64,000 nt of DNA from Sphingomonas sp. OK281. Lineage in GTDB: Bacteria; Pseudomonadota; Alphaproteobacteria; Sphingomonadales; Sphingomonadaceae. The stretch covers positions 124,001-188,000 of the forward strand of contig NZ_FOVZ01000002.1 of NCBI RefSeq assembly GCF_900115295.1, written 5' to 3'. Shown one piece after another: positions 1 to 10,511 of this stretch. Positions within the stretch are counted from its first letter, which is position 1. The number at the start of each line of letters is the position of its first letter. A program made the translations under genes and the position numbers. The notes beneath the pieces were generated by a model. That model made no database searches. It was given only the letters and a program-made list of their open reading frames with translations, and was not told where the DNA came from.

Positions 1-22
1 GTCCGCGGGAAAAGGCGATACT

Positions 23-961
23 ATGAAACTGATGACCGGCAATTCGAACCTGCCGCTGGCGCAGGAAATCTCCGCCTATCTGGAGATCCCGCTGACCGAC
101 GTCAGCGTGCGCCGCTTCGCCGACGAGGAGGTCTTCGTCGAGATCAACGAGAACGTCCGCGGCGAGGACGTGTTCGTGATCCAGTCGACCGGCTATCCCG
201 CCAACGACAACCTCATGGAATTGCTCATCATGATCGACGCGCTGAAGCGTGCGTCGGCGCGGCGCATCACTGCGGTGATCCCGTATATGGGCTATGCGCG
301 ACAGGACCGGAAGCCGGGCCCGCGTACGCCGATCTCGGCCAAGCTGGTCGCCAACCTTATAACCGTCGCGGGCGCGAACCGCGTGTTGTCGGTCGACCTG
401 CACGCCGGGCAGATCCAGGGCTTCTTCGATATCCCCACCGACAATCTTTATGCGGCGCCGGTGATGTCGGCGGATATCCTCGCGCGGTTCAAGGGCAAGA
501 ATTTGATGGTCGTGTCGCCGGACGTCGGCGGCGTGGTGCGTGCACGCGTGCTCGCCAAGCGACTCGACAACGCCCCGCTCGCGATCGTCGACAAGCGCCG
601 CGAGCGCGCGGGCGAGTCGGAGGTGATGAACATCATCGGCGAAGTCGAGGGGCGCTTCTGCATTCTGGTCGACGATATCGTCGATTCGGCGGGGACGCTG
701 TGCAACGCGGCGGCGGCACTGAAGGAAGCGGGCGCCGAGGACGTCGTCGCCTATGTCACGCACGGCGTATTGTCGGGTGGAGCCGTCGCCCGAGTCGAGG
801 GCTCGGAACTGCGCGAGCTGGTAATCACCGATTCGATCGGCAACCACGAGGTCATCAAGGGTGCGCACGGCAAGATCCGCCATCTGCAGATCGCACCGCT
901 GCTGGGCGAGGCGATCAAGCGGATCGCGGACGAGACGAGCGTGTCGAGCTTGTTCGACTGA
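23..961 (+). CDS. prs: Ribose-phosphate pyrophosphokinase (PRPP synthase)
   Basis: This cytoplasmic enzyme makes PRPP from ribose 5-phosphate and ATP for purine, pyrimidine, histidine, tryptophan and NAD synthesis. The 312-residue length is typical for the class I family. Visible motifs are the catalytic-loop stretch YARQDRK at residues 91-97, [11 protein letters not shown] at 125-135 and the PRPP-binding motif [10 protein letters not shown] at 216-225. The ATG at base 23 follows a purine-rich AAAAGGCGAT, a plausible ribosome-binding site. The gene lies at the window edge, so its upstream context is unseen. The identification is secure. Confidence 0.97.
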   Translation: MKLMTGNSNLPLAQEISAYLEIPLTDVSVRRFADEEVFVEINENVRGEDVFVIQSTGYPANDNLMELLIMIDALKRASARRITAVIPYMGYARQDRKPGPRTPISAKLVANLITVAGANRVLSVDLHAGQIQGFFDIPTDNLYAAPVMSADILARFKGKNLMVVSPDVGGVVRARVLAKRLDNAPLAIVDKRRERAGESEVMNIIGEVEGRFCILVDDIVDSAGTLCNAAAALKEAGAEDVVAYVTHGVLSGGAVARVEGSELRELVITDSIGNHEVIKGAHGKIRHLQIAPLLGEAIKRIADETSVSSLFD

Positions 962-1044
962 CGGACGCAGGCGCGGCAACGTCCGCGCCGATGCTCGCCT
1001 AGCAGGCAGCGCCCGCCGGGGGCTTTGCCGACGTGCCACTACCG

Positions 1045-1119
1045 TTCTCCTGCGAACGCAGGAGTCCAGGGTAATCAAGCGCGGGACTGAGTAATCCTGG
1101 GTTCCTGCGCTCGCAGGAA
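1045..1119. repeat. Family B-like intergenic inverted repeat (copy B5)
   Basis: Two short hairpins face each other. The left arm is TTCTCCTGCGAACGCAGGAG followed by TCCAGG; the right arm is CCTGG followed by GTTCCTGCGCTCGCAGGAA. The design matches the family B copies at 14486, 17850 and 52100, although the stem bases differ. It occupies the gap between prs and the PilZ gene. Confidence 0.6.
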
Positions 1120-1239
1120 ATATGCACGCGCGTTACCGTCGGCAAAGCCGCCGTCGGATGGGTTCGCTTGGGCGACCCACCGGCCGAGCCTGCGATGGCG
1201 CATCGCTACGCGTGCGCATCGGCACGGGCGTTGCCGCGC

Positions 1240-1569
1240 CTATCGCTGGCTTAGCGCCACGATATGCTCGAACACCGCCGGATGCAGCGGTTTCGCGAAC
1301 GCACAGCCATATTTGAACTTGTCGCGCCATGCGACCACCGCCTCGAGCGCGGCCAGGCCGGGCAGCGTCAACCACACGACCGTCCCGGGCCACAAGGTAA
1401 AGCTCGTCTCCGCGCGAAACCCGGACAGCGAAAGGTCGGTCACTTCGATCTCGAATCGCGTCTGGCCCCGATCGCGCAGGTGCGCACGCATCTTGACGGC
1501 CTTGCGCAGCGCCTGACGGAGCTCCTCGCCTTTCGGTTCGGCAGGGGGGATGGGGACGGGCTGTGTCAT
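1240..1569 (-). CDS. PilZ domain protein
   Basis: This is a small cytoplasmic protein of 109 residues built almost entirely of a PilZ-like beta-barrel domain. PilZ domains usually bind cyclic di-GMP. Visible support is an Arg-rich early part (residues about 20-35), the FEIEVTDLSLSGFRAE stretch matching the PilZ D/NxSxxG box, and a hydrophobic strand followed by VVAWRDKFKYGCAF, the usual end of the domain. The open frame runs far upstream, but those residues look non-coding and overlap crtZ in another frame, so I start at the ATG at 1569. Whether the domain keeps the full RxxxR ligand motif is unclear; a degenerate non-binding PilZ is possible. Confidence 0.75.
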   Translation of the reverse strand: MTQPVPIPPAEPKGEELRQALRKAVKMRAHLRDRGQTRFEIEVTDLSLSGFRAETSFTLWPGTVVWLTLPGLAALEAVVAWRDKFKYGCAFAKPLHPAVFEHIVALSQR

Positions 1570-1634
1570 GTCCGGAACACTGCTCCCCAAGTGGTTACTA
1601 TTCTCCAAACGCCTTACGATTCGGCAGCTTGGGA

Positions 1635-2174
1635 TTAGGCCGAACGCGGCTGGACCGGGGCACGGATGCCGGCACGCGAGCGCCGCTTGAGTTCGGCCTT
1701 CAGTTCCTCGGGCCTGGGCGCGACGAGGAAGCCGAAGCTCACATTGCCCTCCTTGGTCTCGACGACATGATGCAAGCGGTGCGCCTGGACGATCCGCTTC
1801 ATGTATTTCGACTTGGGCAGATACCGCGTCGGGATCCGCTGGTGCACGATCACGTCGTGGAACCCGAAATAGATCGCGCCATAGGCGGCAATTCCCGCGC
1901 CGATCCAGGCGAACCCCGGCCACCAGCCGAGCTGCACGCCGCCCAGCAGCAACACGAACGACGGCACCGCGAAGATCGCCGCGTACAGGTCGTTCAGTTC
2001 CCAGTTGCCGTGCCGTGCACGGTGGTGGCTCTCGTGCAGGAACCAGCCGAAGCCATGCATCACCCAGCGGTGCGCGGCATAGGCGAACGCCTCCATGCCG
2101 ATCACGGTGCCGAGGAACAGAAGGATGCCGAGCCAGATCGCCATGGGCCTCATATAGGGGCGGTAAAGCGTCAC
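1635..2174 (-). CDS. crtZ: Beta-carotene hydroxylase (fatty acid hydroxylase superfamily)
   Basis: This membrane di-iron enzyme hydroxylates the beta-ionone rings of beta-carotene to give zeaxanthin, an early step towards nostoxanthin-type pigments in sphingomonads. The 179-residue protein has four hydrophobic segments and the full histidine cluster: H35 and H40 (HRWVMH), H47/H50/H51 (HESHH), H106 and H111 (HDVIVH), and H132/H135/H136 (HRLHH). That layout is characteristic of CrtZ rather than larger sterol desaturases. It is transcribed away from sucC and is not beside other carotenoid genes here. The identification is strong; exact product specificity is inferred from family. Confidence 0.9.
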   Translation of the reverse strand: MTLYRPYMRPMAIWLGILLFLGTVIGMEAFAYAAHRWVMHGFGWFLHESHHRARHGNWELNDLYAAIFAVPSFVLLLGGVQLGWWPGFAWIGAGIAAYGAIYFGFHDVIVHQRIPTRYLPKSKYMKRIVQAHRLHHVVETKEGNVSFGFLVAPRPEELKAELKRRSRAGIRAPVQPRSA

Positions 2175-2342
2175 GGCAAAAGGCGAATTGTCCTAGCGGA
2201 AACCAAGATTATTCCGTGCTCAAACCACGTTATTGCGAACGAGACGCAAGTGCATATGCCTTAAGGGTGGATTTGCCGCGCGCCCTGTGCTTTACGCCCA
2301 ACCAATTCCCGAGTTTCCTAAAAATTGCGTGGAGCCTTCCCG

Positions 2343-3545
<1,203 letters not shown>

Positions 3546-3583
3546 CCGCTGTCGACTGCGCATACTGATTCTGCGAAAAGAGG

Positions 3584-3613
3584 GGCTCGGACGGAAACGT
3601 CCGGGCCCTTTTT
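3584..3613 (+). terminator. Rho-independent terminator after sucC
   Basis: A 10-bp stem (GGCTCGGACG pairing with CGTCCGGGCC, one G-U pair) closes a GAAA tetraloop and is followed by CTTTTT. It lies 38 bases after the sucC stop and upstream of etfB, so sucC is probably transcribed separately from etfBA. Confidence 0.85.
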
Positions 3614-3790
3614 CGTTGATGGTGCACACTGTTCGGCAGGTGGTCCGATCGGCATCTCGCCGTGACGCTACGGCATAGCGATGTTTCCATACCGGACTTG
3701 CGAAAACGACGCGAAACCGCCATCTGTCCGGCCAACGCCGCCGGGTAACCAGCGGGCGAAACGAATAGATTCACCTTGGAAGGAACCCCG

Positions 3791-4537
3791 ATGAAGGTGC
3801 TGGTGCCGGTCAAGCGCGTGCTTGACTACAACGTGAAGCCTCGCGTGAAGGCGGACGGAACGGGCGTCGATCTGGCGAACGTCAAGATGAGCATGAACCC
3901 GTTCGACGAGATCGCGGTCGAGGAAGCCATCCGCCTCAAGGACAAGGGCGTTACCGAGATCGTCGTCGTCTCGATCGGCGAGCAGAAGAGCCAGGAAACG
4001 CTGCGGACCGCGCTCGCGATGGGTGCAGACCGCGCGATCCTCGTCGTCAGCGAGACCAAGGTCGAGCCGCTGGGCGTCGCCAAGATCCTCGCCAAGATCG
4101 TCGAGGAGGAAAAGCCCGACCTCGTCATCCTCGGCAAGCAGGCGATCGACGACGACAACAACCAGACCGGGCAGATGCTCGCTGGCCTCCTGAACTGGGG
4201 CCAGGGCACGTTCGCGTCGAAGGTCGAGATCGCCGACGGTTCGGTCAACGTGACGCGCGAAGTCGATGGCGGCGCGGAGACGGACACGCTGAAGCTGCCC
4301 GCGATCATCACCACCGATCTTCGTCTCAACGAGCCGCGCTATGCCTCGCTGCCGAATATCATGAAGGCGAAGTCGAAGCCGATGGCGCAAAAGACGCCGG
4401 CCGATTTCGGGGTCGACGTGACGCCGCGCCTGACCACGCTGAAGGTCGTCGAGCCCGCCAAGCGCTCGGCCGGGATCAAGGTCGCCGATGTCGACGCACT
4501 GGTCGGCAAGCTCAAGGAAATGGGAGTCGCCAAGTGA
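3791..4537 (+). CDS. etfB: Electron transfer flavoprotein, beta subunit
   Basis: EtfB forms a soluble heterodimer with EtfA that carries electrons from acyl-CoA and other flavin dehydrogenases to ETF-ubiquinone oxidoreductase. The 248-residue length is typical. It begins [18 protein letters not shown] and contains the AMP-binding-type stretch [16 protein letters not shown]. The ATG at 3791 is preceded by GGAAGGAA, which decides it over the upstream in-frame ATG at 3776. The stop codon overlaps the GTG start of etfA, indicating translational coupling in a two-gene operon. Confidence 0.96.
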   Translation: MKVLVPVKRVLDYNVKPRVKADGTGVDLANVKMSMNPFDEIAVEEAIRLKDKGVTEIVVVSIGEQKSQETLRTALAMGADRAILVVSETKVEPLGVAKILAKIVEEEKPDLVILGKQAIDDDNNQTGQMLAGLLNWGQGTFASKVEIADGSVNVTREVDGGAETDTLKLPAIITTDLRLNEPRYASLPNIMKAKSKPMAQKTPADFGVDVTPRLTTLKVVEPAKRSAGIKVADVDALVGKLKEMGVAK

Positions 4538-5463
4538 AGACGCTCGTCTGGGTCGAACATGACGGTCAGGCCGTCAAGGATGCCACGCTGTCGGCGGTGA
4601 CTGCCGCATCGCAGCTCGGTGAAGTCCATCTGCTGGTCGTCGGCCAAGGCGTCGACGGCGTCGCTGCCGAAGCCGCCAAGATCGCCGGTGTCGGCAAGGT
4701 GCACGTCGCCGACGACGCGGCGTTCGCGCATGCGCTCGCCGAGAACGTCGCGCCGTTGATCGTCGAGCTGATGGCCAGCCACGATGCGTTCGTCGCGCCG
4801 TCGACCACGCACGGCAAGAACATCGCCCCTCGCGTGGCAGCGTTGCTCGACGTCATGCAGATCAGCGACATCCTGTCGGTCGAGAGCGACGACACATTCA
4901 CGCGGCCGATCTACGCCGGCAATGCGATCGCGACTGTGCAGTCGACCGACGCGAAGAAGGTCATTACGGTCCGTGGCACGGCATTCGCCAAGGCTGCGAC
5001 CGACGGTGGCTCGGGCGAGATCGAAGCGGTCGCATCGACCGGCGACAAGGGTCTGTCGACCTTCGCCGGCTCGGAGATCGCCAAGAACGAGCGTCCCGAA
5101 CTCACGAGTGCGAAGATCATCGTCTCGGGCGGTCGTGCGCTTGCCTCGAGCGACCAGTTCCACGCGATGATCGATCCGCTGGCGGACAAGCTGGGCGCTG
5201 GCGTCGGCGCCTCGCGCGCAGCGGTCGACGCAGGCTATGCGCCGAACGACTATCAGGTCGGCCAGACCGGCAAGATCGTCGCGCCGGAAGTCTATGTCGC
5301 GGTCGGCATCTCGGGCGCCATCCAGCATCTTGCGGGGATGAAGGACTCGAAGGTCATCATCGCGATCAACAAGGACGAGGACGCGCCGATCTTCCAGGTC
5401 GCGGACATCGGCCTGGTCGGCGATCTGTTCAAGATCGTGCCGGAATTGACGGCGAAGCTGTAG
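4534..5463 (+). CDS. etfA: Electron transfer flavoprotein, alpha subunit
   Basis: EtfA carries the FAD of the ETF heterodimer. At 309 residues it has the normal length. The C-terminal FAD domain is clear: an SGGRAL stretch, then [20 protein letters not shown] and [20 protein letters not shown]. The start is GTG at 4534, inside the etfB stop codon (GTGA overlap), so the two subunits are probably made in equal amounts by coupled translation. Two very stable hairpins follow the gene. Confidence 0.96.
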   Translation: MKTLVWVEHDGQAVKDATLSAVTAASQLGEVHLLVVGQGVDGVAAEAAKIAGVGKVHVADDAAFAHALAENVAPLIVELMASHDAFVAPSTTHGKNIAPRVAALLDVMQISDILSVESDDTFTRPIYAGNAIATVQSTDAKKVITVRGTAFAKAATDGGSGEIEAVASTGDKGLSTFAGSEIAKNERPELTSAKIIVSGGRALASSDQFHAMIDPLADKLGAGVGASRAAVDAGYAPNDYQVGQTGKIVAPEVYVAVGISGAIQHLAGMKDSKVIIAINKDEDAPIFQVADIGLVGDLFKIVPELTAKL

Positions 5464-5534
5464 GCGAAAGCCGCTGCGCGGGCGAAGCCTCGCGCAACAG
5501 CAAGCCCGGCCGGCGGCGCCTCAGCGCCGACCGA

Positions 5535-5559
5535 CGACGCGGGATTTACTCCCGCGTCG
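5535..5559. other. Perfect hairpin after etfA
   Basis: CGACGCGGGA and TCCCGCGTCG form a perfect 10-bp stem around a 5-base loop (TTTAC). There is no T tract, so it may be an mRNA 3' stabiliser or a factor-dependent terminator rather than a standard intrinsic terminator. Confidence 0.6.
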
Positions 5560-5567
5560 CGCGCCAC

Positions 5568-5603
5568 GAACGGGCGGTGTGACTTCGGTCGCACCGCCCG
5601 TTC
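5568..5603. other. 16-bp hairpin with a C(UUCG)G tetraloop
   Basis: GAACGGGCGGTG pairs perfectly with CACCGCCCGTTC, and the inner bases TGAC and GTCG extend the stem, with one G-U pair, to a TTCG tetraloop closed by C-G. UUCG tetraloops of this type are exceptionally stable. No T tract follows. Lying just after etfA, it probably marks the 3' end of the etfBA mRNA. Confidence 0.65.
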
Positions 5604-5685
5604 TAGCGTCTGCCGAACGCACAGGTCTGCCGACGCCGAACCGATACGCCGACAAACTGAGGTCTATCGCACCCAAGCGAGCACT

Positions 5686-5788
5686 ACCCCGGCGAAGGCC
5701 GGGGCCCAGTTGGGCAACGTTGCCCATGAACAATAGCGCTTTGTTACTGCGACCTTTCCAACTGGGCCCCGGCCTTCGCCGGGGTGGT
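5686..5788 (+). repeat. Family A inverted repeat (copy A1, plus orientation)
   Basis: The left arm ACCCCGGCGAAGGCCGGGGC continues CCAGTTGG; the right arm CCAACTGGGCCCCGGC continues CTTCGCCGGGGTGGT. The centre contains GTTACTGCGACCTTTCCAA, which is conserved with the other copies and gives this element a direction. Confidence 0.9.
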
Positions 5789-5931
5789 GGTTGAGTTTGG
5801 CAGTCGACGCCCCTGGCGGTATTTCGTGTAAGCCCGATTGAGGTGCTACCGGCAAACCTCGGAAGCTCGGACCTCCCCTCACCGCCACCCACCCCGTTGC
5901 CGCCCACCACACGCCTCCCCAATTACCCAGC

Positions 5932-6693
5932 ATGTACGGCGTCCACTCGAACCCGCGCCACCGCCTGATATCTGCTGCGAGCGCCGCGCTACTCTGCGCC
6001 GTCATCGGCTACGCGCTTATCATCGGGCTCGGTGTCAGCATTCCCACCGCTCTCCCAGACGCGCTGAAGACGTTCGCGGTCAGCCCGAAAGCCCCTCCAC
6101 CGCCGCCGCCCGAAAAGATCGTTCCCCGCCCCGCGAAAAGCCACCGTCCCGAAGGCGCGGCGTCCCCCGCCAACCTGCGCTCGAAGGCGACCGAACTCGT
6201 CGCCCCCAAGCCGATCGTCCCCCCGATCGTTCCACCGCCCCCGGTTGTCGCCACACTGAGACCAGGCCCCGGCAACGACGCCACGACGGGCGCCGCGCCC
6301 GTCCCCGGACCCGGCACGGGCGCAGGCGGCGAGGGAAACGGCACCGGCAGCGGTCGTTCCGGGAATGGCGACGGCGACGGTGGCGCCGAAACCCCGCCCC
6401 GCCTCATCAAGGGCCGCTTCAAGAACAAGGACTTTCCCAACGCCGAGGCGGTGATCGGTGCGGGCGGGATCGTCGGCGTGCGCTACACCGTCGAGACCGG
6501 CGGCAGCGTCACGCACTGCATGGTCACGCGCTCCAGCGGCAATGCGATGCTCGACGCGACCACCTGCCGCCTGATCGAACTGCGCTTTCGCTACCGCCCC
6601 TGGCTCGACGCCGCCGGCCGCCCGGTCCGCTCGACCGTGGTCCACAACCAGGAATGGGTGAACCAGCTCGGGCCGCCTTCACGCGGGGATTGA
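5932..6693 (+). CDS. TonB-like energy transducer protein
   Basis: The protein is 253 residues. It has one N-terminal transmembrane segment (about residues 15-37), a long Pro-rich then Gly/Asn/Ser-rich spacer (about 50-155), and a C-terminal TonB-type domain (about 160-245) with GGIVGVRYTVETGGSVTHC and a final SSGNAMLDATTC-type stretch. TonB proteins couple the proton motive force, through ExbBD, to outer-membrane receptors. ExbB and ExbD are not adjacent. The last 15 bases overlap the end of the convergent acyltransferase gene. It may be a TonB paralogue rather than the main housekeeping TonB. Confidence 0.8.
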   Translation: MYGVHSNPRHRLISAASAALLCAVIGYALIIGLGVSIPTALPDALKTFAVSPKAPPPPPPEKIVPRPAKSHRPEGAASPANLRSKATELVAPKPIVPPIVPPPPVVATLRPGPGNDATTGAAPVPGPGTGAGGEGNGTGSGRSGNGDGDGGAETPPRLIKGRFKNKDFPNAEAVIGAGGIVGVRYTVETGGSVTHCMVTRSSGNAMLDATTCRLIELRFRYRPWLDAAGRPVRSTVVHNQEWVNQLGPPSRGD

Positions 6694-7791
6694 GCCCAGC
6701 CGCCCGCCACTGAGCACCCGCGCCACTGCCGGCGAAACCGCCATCAGCCCCCGCCCCAGAACGATCGTGACCCCGAGCACCAGCAACGGCTGCACCAGCA
6801 GATATGCTGGGTACGGCCTCGCCCCCAACGCACCGGTCGCCAGCCCGATCACCGGCCCGAACAGCCAGAGCAGTACCAGGTGATCGCAGAATGCGAGAAA
6901 CCCGTAGCGCTCGATCCCGCGCAACCGATCCGCGATGCGGCTTCCCGCCAAGCCCCACGCGATCCGCCAGAACAGCACCGCCGACGCCAGTCGAAACACA
7001 AGGTCGAACGCCGCCATCGCATGCGGATGCGCGTCGAAGAATACGTTCCCCAGCAACGCAGTCCAGAGTCGCGGCGCGATCAGCACCACGAACGGCAGCG
7101 CACACAGGATGACCGACCACCCCGCCACCCGCTCCGCGACGCCAAACCGCCGCGCGGCGATCCCCGCGGTAAAGAACAACAGGATCTGCGGTCGCAGCAA
7201 CAGCGGGACGTGCACGCCGGACACGCTCCACGCGACCGCCACCAGCGCGACCAGCGCCAGCCAGGCAGTCGATGCGCGTACCAGACCGGGCGCGATCATC
7301 ATGCAGACGAACAGGTCGCGCAGGAACGGCATCTGCACGTCGATGTCGTTCGCATGCGCCAGCGGCACGAGTTCGTTCAGCGTCCAGCCAATGCTCGACG
7401 GCGTCGGTGCCTTCAGGTCGCCGAACGTCGCCGCCGCCCCGACCAGCACGATCGCGATCGCATTCCACAGCACCATCGGCAGCAGGATCGTCCGCGCCTT
7501 GCCGATCAGGAACGGACCATAGTCTCGACGCGTCGCCGTCGACACGACCAGCCAGCCGGAGATCATCCCGAGCAGCGGCACCGCGCTGCGTCCGAACACT
7601 TCGCTCAGCATCGTTCGCAACACCGCCTGCCAACTGAACGCGACCGCCGCCAATTCCTCCGCGGTGCGCCCGGTCCAGGCATGGACGTAGACGATCCCCA
7701 TGATCCCGATCAGCCGCGCGATCGCGATCGCGGTGGAGAGCCGGCTATCCGTCCTTCGCGCCGGTTCGGCCGTTCCCGTGTCCAATTCCAC
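6679..7791 (-). CDS. Acyltransferase family 3 membrane protein
   Basis: This is a polytopic inner-membrane protein of 370 residues with about ten hydrophobic segments. The first segment ends IGIVYVHAWTG, which carries the His typical of the acyltransferase 3 (OafA/NodX-like) family, and GMISGWLV follows near residue 75-82. Such enzymes add acetyl or succinyl groups to sugars of surface polysaccharides or other exported molecules. The substrate cannot be inferred from the neighbours. Its 3' end overlaps the TonB-like gene by 15 bases in convergent orientation, and its 5' end faces the dipeptidase gene across a gap of about 90 bases. Confidence 0.8.
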   Translation of the reverse strand: MELDTGTAEPARRTDSRLSTAIAIARLIGIMGIVYVHAWTGRTAEELAAVAFSWQAVLRTMLSEVFGRSAVPLLGMISGWLVVSTATRRDYGPFLIGKARTILLPMVLWNAIAIVLVGAAATFGDLKAPTPSSIGWTLNELVPLAHANDIDVQMPFLRDLFVCMMIAPGLVRASTAWLALVALVAVAWSVSGVHVPLLLRPQILLFFTAGIAARRFGVAERVAGWSVILCALPFVVLIAPRLWTALLGNVFFDAHPHAMAAFDLVFRLASAVLFWRIAWGLAGSRIADRLRGIERYGFLAFCDHLVLLWLFGPVIGLATGALGARPYPAYLLVQPLLVLGVTIVLGRGLMAVSPAVARVLSGGRLGSIPA

Positions 7792-7882
7792 CCCTCCGTC
7801 TGCGTTCGGCGAGCGCCTTACCCGGCTTGTTCCGTGCGAACACCTCCTTCAGGATGGAGCGGACGCCACGGGGGACCAAGAC

Positions 7883-9112
7883 ATGATCGCCGCATTCCTG
7901 CTGCTGGCCGCGCAGGCGAGTCCCGATGCTGCCCTGTCGCGCCGGGTCGAGCGCGTGCTGGAGCGCAACCCGGTGATCGACGGACACAATGATCTCGCCT
8001 GGGAAATCCGCGAACTGCACGACGCGAAAGTCGAATCGGTCGATCTTTCTCTCGATACAGCGCGGCTGCCGAACCCGTTCCAGACCGACATTCCGCGGCT
8101 GCGCAAAGGCCATGTCGGCGGGCAGTTCTGGTCGGTCTACATTCCCGCCGATGCGCCCCGCGCGGTCGAGATGACGCTGGAGGAGATCGACATCGTCCGC
8201 CGCTTCGTCGCGGCAAACCCGGCGACGTTCGAACTCGCCACCACGGCAGCGGACATCCGTCGGATCGAGAAGGCCGGGCGGATCGCCTCGCTGATCGGCG
8301 TCGAGGGCGGGCACCAGATCGACGGGCGACTGTCGGTGCTGCGCCAGTACCGCGCGCTCGGCGTCGCCTATATGACGCTCACGCACGGCAAGAGCCTGAA
8401 CTGGGCGGACAGCGCGACCGACGCACCGCGCGCGAACGGGCTCAGCGATTTCGGGCGACAGGTGGTCGCCGAGATGAACCGGATCGGGATGATCGTCGAC
8501 GTGTCGCACGTGTCCGACGCGACGATGGCCGCCGCGCTCGCCGTCACCAGGGCGCCGGTGATAGCGTCGCACTCCAGCGCACGGGCGATCGCCGATGCGC
8601 CGCGGAATATCCCCGACGACCTGCTCCGCGCGATCGGCGCGAACGGCGGCGTGGTGATGGTGAACTTCTACCCGTCGTTCCTGTCGAGCGCATGGCGCGC
8701 CTGGGACATCGCACGCTCGGCCTATGCGAAGTCGGTCGGCGTTCCGGCGAACGTCTACGGCGCCAAATCGCCTGCGCCGCTGGTGGCGTGGGACGCCGCG
8801 CACCCGGAGCCGCAGGTCACCGCCGCGACGGTCGCCGATCATGTCGAACACATCGCGACGATCGCCGGTCACGATCATGTCGGGATCGGCGGCGATTTCG
8901 ACGGGATCCAGGGGACCGGGCCGATCGGGCTGAAGGGGGTCGACGGCTATCCGCTACTGTTTGCCGAACTGGCGCGGCGGGGGTGGAGCGATGGCGATCT
9001 GGCCAAGCTGTCCGGCGGCAATGTCCTGCGCGTCATGGAGCGTGTCGAGGCGGTCGCGAAAGCGATGGTGGGTATGCCGCCGGTCGATGCGACCGACGTG
9101 GCGTCGCGGTAG
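7883..9112 (+). CDS. Membrane dipeptidase (peptidase family M19)
   Basis: This is a zinc-dependent dipeptidase of the renal-dipeptidase family, which cleaves dipeptides including those with a D-residue. The zinc ligands expected for M19 are visible: H35 and D37 (DGHND), E141 (GVEGGHQ), H209 (VDVSHVSD) and H230 (ASHSSARA), and a late GIGGDFDG stretch follows. The length of 409 residues is typical. I start at the ATG at 7883 because it yields a short signal-like segment (MIAAFLLLAAQA). The open frame reaches back to 7700, but that part overlaps the divergent acyltransferase. A periplasmic location is likely. Confidence 0.9.
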   Translation: MIAAFLLLAAQASPDAALSRRVERVLERNPVIDGHNDLAWEIRELHDAKVESVDLSLDTARLPNPFQTDIPRLRKGHVGGQFWSVYIPADAPRAVEMTLEEIDIVRRFVAANPATFELATTAADIRRIEKAGRIASLIGVEGGHQIDGRLSVLRQYRALGVAYMTLTHGKSLNWADSATDAPRANGLSDFGRQVVAEMNRIGMIVDVSHVSDATMAAALAVTRAPVIASHSSARAIADAPRNIPDDLLRAIGANGGVVMVNFYPSFLSSAWRAWDIARSAYAKSVGVPANVYGAKSPAPLVAWDAAHPEPQVTAATVADHVEHIATIAGHDHVGIGGDFDGIQGTGPIGLKGVDGYPLLFAELARRGWSDGDLAKLSGGNVLRVMERVEAVAKAMVGMPPVDATDVASR

Positions 9113-9156
9113 AGGATCGACCCGCCCGCTCCGGGGTCTGAGCGAAGCCGGACTTC

Positions 9157-9270
9157 TTCTCCCCTCCCTGGAAGGGAGGGGCGGGGGTGGGTCGGGTTCC
9201 GCGAATTCCCGTGCTGGTGGCTCAAACTGGCCAACCCACCCCCAACCCCTCCCTTCCAGGGAGGGGAGAA
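9157..9270. repeat. Family C inverted repeat (copy C1)
   Basis: The ends are TTCTCCCCTCCCTGGAAGG and its complement CCTTCCAGGGAGGGGAGAA. Each arm is itself a hairpin (CCCTCCCTGG with GAAGGGAGGG), followed inside by GGGTGGGT and ACCCACCC. The element fills the convergent gap between the dipeptidase gene and the MFS gene and may act as a bidirectional terminator. Confidence 0.85.
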
Positions 9271-9278
9271 TCTATCCA

Positions 9279-10511
9279 TCAAGGATCCGGCATCCGCTGT
9301 GGCGCCGGTGGCTCCACCACGAGCGGCGGCACGGTACGTAGTACGAGCCCGATCACCAGCGCCGCCACGCCCAGCAACAGGCAGAACGCCGTCACCCCCG
9401 GCCAACCGGCATGCGTCCACGCGAACCCGCCCGCCGATCCCAGCACGCTCGACCCCATATAATAGAAGAACAGGTAGAACGCCGCCGCCTGCCCGCGCGA
9501 GCCCTGCGCACGCCGTCCCACCCAGGCGCTCGCGATCGAATGCGCACCGAAGAAGCCGATCGTCACCACCGCGATCCCCGCGATCACCAGCACCAGCGGC
9601 GTCATCGCGGTCAGCGCGACTCCGGCGATCAGCAGCACGACCGGTATCCAGAACACCTTTCGCCGCCCGAGTCGCCCTGCCAGCGTCCCGAACTTCGCCG
9701 AACTGACCGACCCGAGAACATACAACAGGAATACTGCGCCGACCGCCGCCTGGCTGAGGCCGTAGGGCGGGCTCATCAACCGGAAGCCCGCATAGTTGTA
9801 GACGGTGACGAACACGCCCATCAGCAGAAACGCCTCGAGATACAGCAGCGGCATCGCGCGGTCGGTGAACAGCGATCCGGCACTCCGCAGCAGCGCACCC
9901 GGCCGTCCGACGCTGGGCGTGAAATTGCGCGAGAGCGGCGCGAGCCGGCGGAACGCCTCCGCCATCGCCAGCCCCGCGACGCCGACCGCGGCGAGCGCCC
10001 AGCGCCAGCCTTCGATATCGGCGACGATGCTGACGACCAGTCGCCCCGCCATCCCGCCGAGCGCACTGCCGGCGATATACAGCCCCATCGCCGCGCCGAC
10101 CGATCCCGCATCGACCTCTTCGGCGACATAGGCCATCGCCACCGCGGGCACGCCTGCGAGCGCGACGCCGGTCAGGAACCGCAGCACGAGCAACCCGCTC
10201 CACCCCGGCACGATCGCCGCCGCCAACGTCAGCGCGCCGGCCGCGAACATCGCCGCGATCATCAGCGGCCGCCGTCCGACCCGGTCCGAGACGAACCCTG
10301 CGAACAATATGCCGATCGCGAGCGGCCCCGTCGCCAGCGACACCGCCAGCGACGCGCCCTCCGCGGTCAGCCCGAACTGCGCGGCGAACAGCGGCAGCAA
10401 CGGCTGCACCGAATAGAGCAGCGAGAAGGTCGAGAACCCCGCGAACAGCATCGCCAGCGTCAGCCGACGGTACGCAGGCGTGCCGATTGCGATAGGGGCT
10501 TCAGAACCCAT
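9279..10511 (-). CDS. MFS transporter (drug or metabolite efflux type)
   Basis: This inner-membrane permease of 410 residues has about twelve hydrophobic segments and the MFS motif A loop SDRVGRRPLM after the second segment. It resembles arabinose-efflux (AraJ/YnfM) type permeases. The start at 10511 gives MGSEAPIAIGTPAYRRL and overlaps the end of the upstream deacetylase-like gene by 11 bases, so the two are probably co-translated. The stop lies 8 bases from repeat C1. The linkage to a deacetylase-like enzyme suggests export of a polyamine or acetylated amine, but that is inference. Confidence 0.85.
   Translation of the reverse strand: MGSEAPIAIGTPAYRRLTLAMLFAGFSTFSLLYSVQPLLPLFAAQFGLTAEGASLAVSLATGPLAIGILFAGFVSDRVGRRPLMIAAMFAAGALTLAAAIVPGWSGLLVLRFLTGVALAGVPAVAMAYVAEEVDAGSVGAAMGLYIAGSALGGMAGRLVVSIVADIEGWRWALAAVGVAGLAMAEAFRRLAPLSRNFTPSVGRPGALLRSAGSLFTDRAMPLLYLEAFLLMGVFVTVYNYAGFRLMSPPYGLSQAAVGAVFLLYVLGSVSSAKFGTLAGRLGRRKVFWIPVVLLIAGVALTAMTPLVLVIAGIAVVTIGFFGAHSIASAWVGRRAQGSRGQAAAFYLFFYYMGSSVLGSAGGFAWTHAGWPGVTAFCLLLGVAALVIGLVLRTVPPLVVEPPAPQRMPDP

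Larger units (their letters stand above)
5464..5931. other. Intergenic region after etfA: hairpins and a family A repeat
   Basis: This 468-base gap has no convincing gene. It holds two perfect hairpins (5535-5559 and 5568-5603) and a family A repeat (5686-5788). The remainder, up to the ATG of the TonB-like gene at 5932, should contain that gene's promoter, but I cannot name promoter elements with confidence. Confidence 0.6.

Noticed and set aside
5838..6713. Second plus-strand frame overlapping the TonB-like gene
   Set aside because: The TonB-like frame has a transmembrane segment and C-terminal domain; the other gives an Arg/Pro-rich sequence without features.
6524..7633. Minus-strand frame overlapping the acyltransferase gene
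   Set aside because: It is in the wrong frame with Arg/Gly-rich composition; the acyltransferase frame has ten hydrophobic segments.
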